Positions 1 through 7,225 of a DNA stretch of 7,225 bases are shown here, in pieces. The notes beneath the pieces were generated by a model that saw only the letters and a list, made by a program, of their open reading frames with translations, made no database searches and was not told where the DNA came from. This DNA comes from JBCDBL01 sp039183635. Its GTDB lineage: Bacteria > Pseudomonadota > Alphaproteobacteria > Caulobacterales > Parvularculaceae. Within the stretch, counting starts at the first letter, position 1, and the number at the start of each line of letters is the position of its first letter. The position numbers and the translations under genes are program-made. The DNA is taken from the NCBI GenBank assembly GCA_039183635.1, contig JBCDBL010000160.1, forward strand, positions 1-7,225, written 5' to 3'.

Positions 1-435
1 CTGAACCCGGCCCTTATCGCGATCGCCATCGCTGTCGCCATGACGGTCGCAGGCGCGAAACCGCCGAAATGGATCGCCAACACGACGGATCTTATCGGCG
101 ATGCATCGATCCCCTTGATGCTGCTCACCCTCGGCGTCAGCCTGGGCCGGTTGAGCGCGGAAAACCTACCGCGCAGCTTCGGCCTCGGCGCGTTCAGACT
201 CGCTATAGGCTTTGCAGCGGGCCTTGGCGTAGCGACCCTGTTCGGTCTTGAAGGGGCGGCCTGGGGCGTGTTGATCATACAAGCCAGCATGCCGGCGGCG
301 GTGTTCAACTTTTTATTCGCCCACCTGTACGATCAACGACCGGACGAGGTGGCCGGGGTCATCGTCGCCTCCTCGCTGTTGTCCCTTGTCACCGCGCCGC
401 TCGTCGTGGCGTATGTTTTGGCGAACGCGGGATAG
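1..435 (+). CDS. AEC family transporter (auxin efflux carrier type), C-terminal part
   Basis: This is the last 144 residues of an inner-membrane permease that is cut by the left edge of the window. The frame is open from base 1 and ends at the TAG at 433-435. The internal ATG at 40 lies inside a membrane helix and is not a credible start. About five hydrophobic segments can be seen: NPALIAIAIAVAMTVAG, then one around IPLMLLTLGVSLG, then three more ending in VTAPLVVAYVLANAG. The NPAL opening and the PLMLLTLGVSLGRL block, with small residues and Leu in a broken helix, are typical of the second half of the Mem_trans/AEC family. Known members export or carry organic acids and, in plants, auxin; the substrate here cannot be told. 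The gene converges on ssb and is probably functionally unrelated to it. The family call is fairly secure and the specificity is unknown. Confidence 0.8.
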   Translation: MNPALIAIAIAVAMTVAGAKPPKWIANTTDLIGDASIPLMLLTLGVSLGRLSAENLPRSFGLGAFRLAIGFAAGLGVATLFGLEGAAWGVLIIQASMPAAVFNFLFAHLYDQRPDEVAGVIVASSLLSLVTAPLVVAYVLANAG

Positions 436-436
436 A

Positions 437-473
437 GGCGCTGGCGGGACCGGGGCCGATCCCTGTGCGCGCC
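437..473. terminator. Possible hairpin in the convergent gap between the permease and ssb
   Basis: The whole 38-bp gap between the two convergent stop codons can fold. The outer arms are GGCGC (437-441) and GCGCC (469-473). After an internal loop, GGGA (446-449) pairs with TCCC (460-463), with a C/A mismatch and a short CG/CG tip inside. No T-run follows on either strand, so this is not a canonical intrinsic terminator. It could be a bidirectional transcription barrier or simply GC-rich sequence that folds by chance. Confidence 0.25.
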
Positions 474-968
474 TTAAAACGGAATTTCGTCATCCATATC
501 GTTGTCGAAGGATTTGCCCCCGCCGGACGGCGCGCCGCCGTAACTCTGACCGCCGCCGGAAGGTCCTTCCATGCGGCCCCCGCCGCCATAGCCGCCGCCC
601 ATCGCCTCTCGGTCTTGGCGGCTGTCGAGCATTTGCAAGGAAGAATTGAAGCCCTGCAGCACAACTTCGGTCGTGTATTTGTCGTTGCCGTTCTGATCCT
701 GCCATTTGCGGGTTTGCAGCTGGCCTTCCAGATACACTTTGGAACCTTTGCGCAAATAGTTTTCCGCAACCCGACACAGACCTTCGGAGAAAATCACAAC
801 CCGGTGCCATTCGGTCTTATCCCGGCGCTCCCCGGTGTTTTTGTCTTTCCAGCTTTCCGACGTGGCCAGGGAAAGGTTCACGATCGGCCGGCCGTCCTGG
901 GTTTGCCGCACCTCTGGGTCCGCGCCAAGGTTCCCCACCAAAATCACTTTATTGACGCTGCCCGCCAT
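474..968 (-). CDS. ssb: Single-stranded DNA-binding protein
   Basis: SSB coats single-stranded DNA during replication, recombination and repair, and recruits partner enzymes through its C-terminal tip. The 164-residue protein begins MAGSVNKVILVGNLG and has the N-terminal OB fold up to about residue 112. Trp40, Trp54 and Phe60 sit at the same positions as the DNA-stacking aromatics of the E. coli protein, and Trp89 matches E. coli Trp88. A short Gly-rich flexible linker follows (about 122-155). The protein ends in the acidic partner-binding tip DDEIPF, so it is complete. An in-frame ATG at 1031 would add 21 residues that resemble nothing in the family. The ATG at 968 is preferred because it gives the canonical N-terminus and has a strong Shine-Dalgarno. 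The gene diverges from uvrA and is likely under LexA control. Confidence 0.97.
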   Translation of the reverse strand: MAGSVNKVILVGNLGADPEVRQTQDGRPIVNLSLATSESWKDKNTGERRDKTEWHRVVIFSEGLCRVAENYLRKGSKVYLEGQLQTRKWQDQNGNDKYTTEVVLQGFNSSLQMLDSRQDREAMGGGYGGGGRMEGPSGGGQSYGGAPSGGGKSFDNDMDDEIPF

Positions 969-975
969 CGCCGTT

Positions 976-981
976 CTCCTT
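976..981 (-). promoter_or_regulatory. Shine-Dalgarno of ssb
   Basis: On the minus strand AAGGAG lies 7 nt before the ATG at 968. This is a near-consensus ribosome binding site, and it settles the ssb start at 968 rather than at the upstream in-frame ATG at 1031. Confidence 0.85.
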
Positions 982-1046
982 ATCTGAAAATCAAGGCGAC
1001 ACCCTATCCCCCGAGTCGCCCGGTCGTCCACGAAAGTTTCAGCATG

Positions 1047-1077
1047 ATTAATGTTCCTTTTTTGTTCTTGCTGTCAA
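1047..1077 (-). promoter_or_regulatory. Candidate ssb promoter
   Basis: Read on the minus strand, a perfect -35 hexamer TTGACA lies at 1077-1072. A -10 could be ATTAAT (1052-1047, 19-bp spacer, 4 of 6 consensus bases) or the overlapping ACATTA (1054-1049, 17-bp spacer). The LexA box at 1053-1067 falls between the two hexamers, so a bound repressor would block polymerase directly. The start point would lie roughly 70-75 nt before the ssb ATG. The -35 is convincing and the exact -10 is uncertain. Confidence 0.55.
1053..1067. promoter_or_regulatory. LexA operator (alphaproteobacterial SOS box)
   Basis: GTTCCTTTTTTGTTC is an exact match to the direct-repeat LexA site GTTC-N7-GTTC of Alphaproteobacteria, with an A/T-rich spacer. 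It reads GAAC-N7-GAAC on the other strand. It lies 84 nt from the ssb ATG and 75 nt from the uvrA ATG. uvrA is a classic SOS gene in this class, and ssb is often paired with it. This is the only exact match I found in the ssb-uvrA intergenic region. Confidence 0.85.
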
Positions 1078-1099
1078 GGTGGAATCAGAAGCCTATGTT
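1071..1099 (+). promoter_or_regulatory. Candidate uvrA promoter
   Basis: CTGTCA (1071-1076, 4 of 6 consensus -35 bases) and TATGTT (1094-1099, 4 of 6 consensus -10 bases) are separated by 17 bp, giving a leader of about 37 nt before the uvrA ATG. The -35 overlaps the ssb -35 on the opposite strand. The SOS box lies just upstream of the -35, not inside the promoter. The hexamers are only moderate matches and no other pair in the region fits better. Confidence 0.35.
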
Positions 1100-1142
1100 C
1101 TGCCTTCCGGGTAAAGCCCGCCCTTCCCTGTAGGCGAACCTT

Positions 1143-4109
<2,967 letters not shown>

Positions 4110-4243
4110 AACAGATTTCAGACGAAGCAGATCACCGGCTCGCCGTCCATGGGGCGCATGAGACAAAGACTTGGAGCCGTTTTGGCGCCTTACAGCGTCG
4201 TCGCATCGATCAGAATATTGAGTGCGATCCTGGTCTGCGCGTG
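4110..4243. other. Intergenic gap between uvrA and the membrane-protein cluster
   Basis: This 134-bp gap separates two convergent stop codons. I see no convincing gene and no T-tailed terminator. A weak hairpin is possible around 4172-4192, where GG-GCC pairs with GGC-CC across one mismatch and a GTTTT loop. A 13-codon minus-strand reading frame (4118-4159, MRPMDGEPVICFV) looks protein-like but has an in-frame stop 11 codons upstream. It could be the tail of a decayed gene or chance. Confidence 0.5.
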
Positions 4244-5152
4244 TCAGGCGTCCCTTGCATCGGAGGCTTCATCATCAGCCAAATGCTTGTAGATCAAGCC
4301 GCCAAACCCCAGATAAGCGCCAGTAAAAACCAACATCATCATAAGACAAATGATGACGGCGCCGACCAATGGCGCAACCATCCACGATGCAAACTGGATC
4401 TGTTCGACGGCTGTCTGCAAAGCATCCATGCCGACGGTGAAGTTGATGGCCACGACAAGCAAAACAACGCCGAAGGCGAAGAGCAGCGCGACAAAAACCG
4501 ACACCACAACAAACATTAATGAAGCGCCGACAATGCGCCAAAAGTTACCGGCGGTCATGCCGAACGCGTAGAAAAAAGCCAATCGCCGCTCAGCCGCAAT
4601 GACTGGAACAAACGTCGCTGTACGACATAAAAACCATGTAAAGGCGACAAACCCAAAAGCGCCGGCCGCAACCATAGCGGGGATGGTCCACGCCGCATCG
4701 CCTGCTTCGGTCTCGGAGTAAATTACAACGCCAACCAAAGGCGCGAACGCCAAAGCGGTAAAAATCAAAAACAAAAGAATGTACAGAAGGATCCCGAGCA
4801 CATAACGCACTTCGTTGCCGCCAACGCGCAGATATGCGACCCCGCCGGGCGCATCTTCGCCGAGCGCAGCCATGCGGATCACGGCAAGCGTAAAGGCTGC
4901 GAACAAAAACATCTCGATAACGACCGTGACAAGCTCCAGGGCGCTGTAAGCTGCAAGGCCGACTGCCGGCTCCTCCCCCATCAGTACGCTGAAGTCGAAC
5001 GCGCCGCCGCCAAGAACGTAAAAATAGGCGGAATAGAGCAACACCCATAAAACCAAAGGCAGCCAAGCCAGCCGCAATACGGTGAAAATATTTTGAAAAC
5101 CGAATCCGAAAGCGCCGGTCGCGGTTTCAATAACTGGTAGTTTACGTTCCAT
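4244..5152 (-). CDS. Polytopic membrane protein of unknown function, third of three paralogues
   Basis: I do not recognise a named family. The 302 residues contain about six hydrophobic stretches (roughly 29-48, 70-95, 116-145, 157-175, 204-237, 257-285), so it is probably an inner-membrane protein. It shares three landmarks with the two genes upstream: R27-L-A-W30-L-P32 before the first helix, a G-E loop (Gly98-Glu99) after the second, and CRTATFVPVIAAERR (176-190) before the fifth. It is the most diverged copy. The A-W-R-L sequence that follows the third landmark in the other two is A-F-G-M here, and it alone ends in an acidic tail, DDEASDARDA. The ATG at 5152 is preceded directly by an in-frame stop (TAA), which fixes the start; GGGGGCG about 5 nt upstream can serve as ribosome binding site. 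The general layout resembles membrane-domain proteins such as the YciC or glycerophosphodiester-phosphodiesterase membrane-domain groups, but I cannot confirm homology. Confidence 0.85.
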   Translation of the reverse strand: MERKLPVIETATGAFGFGFQNIFTVLRLAWLPLVLWVLLYSAYFYVLGGGAFDFSVLMGEEPAVGLAAYSALELVTVVIEMFLFAAFTLAVIRMAALGEDAPGGVAYLRVGGNEVRYVLGILLYILLFLIFTALAFAPLVGVVIYSETEAGDAAWTIPAMVAAGAFGFVAFTWFLCRTATFVPVIAAERRLAFFYAFGMTAGNFWRIVGASLMFVVVSVFVALLFAFGVVLLVVAINFTVGMDALQTAVEQIQFASWMVAPLVGAVIICLMMMLVFTGAYLGFGGLIYKHLADDEASDARDA

Positions 5153-5210
5153 TTATGCGCCCCCAAAGCCCATCTAAAACCCGAATTAACCTTTTAGCCC
5201 GCATTTCACC

Positions 5211-5226
5211 CAAACGCCAGCGTTTG
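5211..5226. repeat. Perfect inverted repeat before the third paralogue
   Basis: CAAACGC-CA-GCGTTTG is a perfect 7-bp inverted repeat in the 103-bp gap between two of the membrane-protein genes, 58 to 74 bp upstream of the start at 5152. It could be a dimeric repressor operator or a small hairpin of six pairs with a four-base loop. No T-run follows on the minus strand, so a terminator is unlikely. A weak minus-strand promoter, TTGGGT (5213-5208) and GTTAAT (5190-5185) with a 17-bp spacer, would overlap its edge. Confidence 0.5.
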
Positions 5227-5255
5227 CATAGCCTTTACGTCCCTCTCATCGGCGC

Positions 5256-6116
5256 CTACTCTGTGAGTTGCCGGTAAAGAACCGCAGGCAAGGCTATGCC
5301 CACGCCGCCCAGAACGCTGACTGCGACAGGCGCTGCGACGAGAAGGCACGCGGCGATAAACAATCCGCCAACCGCGCCCCCGGCAACCGCTGTGATAACG
5401 CCGCCCACAGTGATAATCAGCCCTGCCGTCACAACCAGAATGAGATACCCGACCAGGAAAATCAGCATCACAAGCAATAAAGCGCCCAAAAAGCCCCAGA
5501 AATGGCCTTCCGATAAACGCCAGGCGCGCAGCAGAACCAGCCGTTCTTCAACAGCTGTTGCGGGCGTAAATATAATCAGTCTTACGCCAACCCATAAAAT
5601 GAAACACACGGCCCCAAGAAGGCCGAACGCCAACACCGTTGCGACAGGGCCTTCATCTACGCCGAAAACGCCGTCTATGAGGAGGAAAGGGGCGCTCACG
5701 GCAAACCCCGCAACGATCATAACGATATAGTAGGCCAAAAACGCCAACGTCATTCGCCATTCGGCCGGTCCGAGGCGAAAGAAGGCAAGGCCCGCCGGCG
5801 GCTCCTCCCCCGTCGCGACAAATCTGTACAGAACATTCATTACACAGGCGAGCAGGATGACGTTGAAAATCCCGACGACCACCTGTGCGACAATCCCCGG
5901 CGGCGTATTCAAGGCGTTGTTGATGATCACATCGGCGCCTTCCGGGTTGGCGGCGATCTCAGAAAAATACGGTTGCAGAACAAATCCGTAAGCCATGATC
6001 ATCGTTACGAGAACCATCAGATATGGAAACCAGCCGACCCTGAGAACTGTGCCCCAGCGTTGCAGGCCGAAATTCATCGCCTCAGTCGCCGCATCTTTGA
6101 CGCGTACTTTGGACAT
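5256..6116 (-). CDS. Polytopic membrane protein of unknown function, second of three paralogues
   Basis: The function is not recognised. The 286-residue protein has about six membrane stretches (roughly 30-48, 75-98, 121-148, 158-180, 206-243, 245-275). It carries the clearest form of the shared landmarks: R26-V-G-W29-F-P31 at the first helix, YRFVATGEEPPAG (97-109) in the central loop, and VRLIIFTPATAVEERL (178-193) followed by A-W-R-L. The short N-terminus (MSKVRVKDAATEAM) is polar with no cleavable signal, so it is probably cytoplasmic. The start at 6116 is supported by GAGGTG on the minus strand (6126-6121), 4 nt before the ATG. It lies 57 bp after the first paralogue and 103 bp before the third, in the same direction, so co-transcription with the first is likely. 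Arg and Glu/Pro motifs kept next to helices in all three copies suggest a structural or lipid-contact role, but this is only inference. Confidence 0.87.
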   Translation of the reverse strand: MSKVRVKDAATEAMNFGLQRWGTVLRVGWFPYLMVLVTMIMAYGFVLQPYFSEIAANPEGADVIINNALNTPPGIVAQVVVGIFNVILLACVMNVLYRFVATGEEPPAGLAFFRLGPAEWRMTLAFLAYYIVMIVAGFAVSAPFLLIDGVFGVDEGPVATVLAFGLLGAVCFILWVGVRLIIFTPATAVEERLVLLRAWRLSEGHFWGFLGALLLVMLIFLVGYLILVVTAGLIITVGGVITAVAGGAVGGLFIAACLLVAAPVAVSVLGGVGIALPAVLYRQLTE

Positions 6117-6120
6117 TTAA

Positions 6121-6126
6121 CACCTC
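6121..6126 (-). promoter_or_regulatory. Ribosome binding site of the second paralogue
   Basis: GAGGTG on the minus strand lies 4 nt before the ATG at 6116. It is the clearest Shine-Dalgarno of the three membrane genes and supports that start. Confidence 0.65.
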
Positions 6127-6173
6127 TGTGACATTGCGGCGGGACCGACTTGTCCGCACCTTAATCGATATAA

Positions 6174-7175
6174 TTACGCCGTCTGCGCCAACCGCCTGTA
6201 TGCAGCCGCTAAAAGCCCCAATTGCGCGCCGAACCTGAAAAATTCGTAAACGATGTTCATAGCGATCACCGCGGCGACTCCGAACCAGCTAAACGCCGCC
6301 GCGAGCCACGCAGGCTCCGCACCGTCAGGACTGGACAGCGCCGCAGCGTTGAGCGCCAGGCGCCCCAACATGGAGAACGTTGCAGACGACGCCTCTATGG
6401 CGAGGCTTACGCCCAATAAAACAGCATAGGCAACGATAAAAAACAGCACATGCATCAGGAACAATTTCAAGGCGACGCCGCGCGTCAATCGCCAGGCTTT
6501 TAACGGGGCGATTTTCTTCAGCGCCGCTGTTGCAGGCAAAAACAGCGCCAGACGCATCGATATGTAAATCGCCACCAAAACCACCGCCCCTAACGCGCCC
6601 CAATAGAGAAACGGAAACGGCGCGGCAGGAACAATGTCTACAGTGTGCAGGCTCACCGGATTTGGGAAGTAGGCGGTTTTTTTCGACAACGCGTTAAGGA
6701 CGAACAGCCACGACGCCAACACGGGGCCAATCATAAAGACAAGGCCAAGACCGGCGTAAATGATGTTCGCCGCTGCGAATCGAATTTGCTGGGGCCCGAG
6801 CAAGCGCCAGTTGAAAAAACCCTTCGCCGGCCTCTCACCGAAGACAACAAGTCGGTAAATGGGAACGGCGTAGGCGCCGAAGAAGGCCGTGGCGAGAAAG
6901 ACGCCGACAAAAAGAACGCCAAAGCCCGCCAGCACGCCGTCTAAGCGCCCGACCGCCGCAGCGCCCCCGAACATGTCGCCCTGAACGACGCCGTTGTATA
7001 CAGCCACAAGTCCCTGGGAACCGCTGATCATGACAAGAGCGCCAACCATGGCCGCAACAAGTGTCAGCGTCATCGCCAGATAAGGCAGCCAGCCGACGCG
7101 TATGTTTGTCCAAAGCTCTCGCGCGGCGAACCAAAACGCCTCCGCCACCGTTGCGACAACCGGCAATCGCGTCAT
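6174..7175 (-). CDS. Polytopic membrane protein of unknown function, first of three paralogues
   Basis: The function is not recognised. At 333 residues it is the longest of the three copies. The extra length lies mainly in two loops: after the first helix (51-83) and a Pro-containing loop around 162-190 (KKTAYFPNPVSLHTVD). About six membrane stretches can be seen (31-50, 84-108, 134-160, 188-208, 235-260, 290-320). The shared landmarks are R26-V-G-W29-L-P31, YRLVVFGERPAKG (107-119), and MRLALFLPATAALKK (207-221) followed by A-W-R-L-T-R-G (227-233). The ATG at 7175 has a G-rich stretch (GGGGGCG) just upstream, and the N-terminus aligns with that of the next gene. It is the first gene of the cluster seen here. 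Only 50 bp upstream are in the window, so its promoter, or a further cluster gene, may lie beyond the right edge. Confidence 0.87.
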   Translation of the reverse strand: MTRLPVVATVAEAFWFAARELWTNIRVGWLPYLAMTLTLVAAMVGALVMISGSQGLVAVYNGVVQGDMFGGAAAVGRLDGVLAGFGVLFVGVFLATAFFGAYAVPIYRLVVFGERPAKGFFNWRLLGPQQIRFAAANIIYAGLGLVFMIGPVLASWLFVLNALSKKTAYFPNPVSLHTVDIVPAAPFPFLYWGALGAVVLVAIYISMRLALFLPATAALKKIAPLKAWRLTRGVALKLFLMHVLFFIVAYAVLLGVSLAIEASSATFSMLGRLALNAAALSSPDGAEPAWLAAAFSWFGVAAVIAMNIVYEFFRFGAQLGLLAAAYRRLAQTA

Positions 7176-7225
7176 AACGCCCCCATACCCCCTTAAATTG
7201 CACCCTTGATATGAGCGCCAGACAG

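Noticed and set aside
969..1031. Extension of ssb to the upstream ATG at 1031
   Set aside because: The extra 21 residues are unlike the family, and the strong Shine-Dalgarno at 976-981 points to the ATG at 968.
465..1133. Long plus-strand open frame (222 codons) opposite ssb
   Set aside because: It is fully antisense to a clear ssb gene, runs through the ssb control region, and its translation has no recognisable family features. GC-rich codon bias keeps the antisense frame open.
4149..4292. 47-codon plus-strand frame with a hydrophobic, signal-like middle (around SAILVCACQASLASEA)
   Set aside because: Its last 49 bases overlap the 3' end of the membrane gene on the other strand, its hydrophobic stretch is broken by an Arg, and it has no good ribosome binding site or lipobox.
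4241..4519. 92-codon plus-strand frame starting at GTG after uvrA
   Set aside because: It is polar, low-complexity antisense translation of the third membrane protein gene with no supporting start signal.
6139..6157. Small bulged hairpin between the first and second membrane genes (GGAC/GTCC core)
   Set aside because: It has only about six pairs with a bulge and no T-run, and it lies close to the ribosome binding site of the next gene; it is likely chance in GC-rich spacer.

Overview
The window looks like an ordinary chromosomal segment from an alphaproteobacterium. Three things support this: a GTTC-N7-GTTC LexA operator of the alphaproteobacterial type, a UvrA with substitutions I recall from alphaproteobacterial UvrAs, and GC-rich coding sequence (judged by eye, not counted). 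No mobile element, CRISPR array, rRNA or tRNA gene is visible.

Layout. Positions 1-435 (+) hold the 3' end of an AEC/auxin-efflux-carrier-type permease. It converges on ssb (474-968, -), with only 38 bp between the stop codons. ssb and uvrA (1143-4109, +) diverge from a 174-bp regulatory region. That region carries one SOS box (1053-1067) and two candidate promoters whose -35 elements overlap on opposite strands at 1071-1077. After uvrA, a 134-bp gap with no convincing gene leads to three consecutive minus-strand genes, 6174-7175, 5256-6116 and 4244-5152 in transcription order. They encode polytopic membrane proteins of 333, 286 and 302 residues.

How the genes relate. ssb and uvrA form a DNA-damage pair. 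UvrA is the damage-recognition ATPase of nucleotide excision repair, and SSB coats the single-stranded DNA that damage produces. One LexA site could switch both. The three membrane proteins are diverged paralogues sharing an N-terminal R-x-x-W-x-P block, a central G-E loop motif and a late R-x4-F-x-P block followed by A-W/F. Their order and spacing suggest one transcription unit, with a perfect inverted repeat before the last gene. I cannot assign them a biochemical function. They are the least explained part of the window.

No stretch longer than about 175 bp lacks a gene. Nothing here clearly amounts to a new biological system. The best leads are the paralogue triplet and the architecture of the shared SOS control region.
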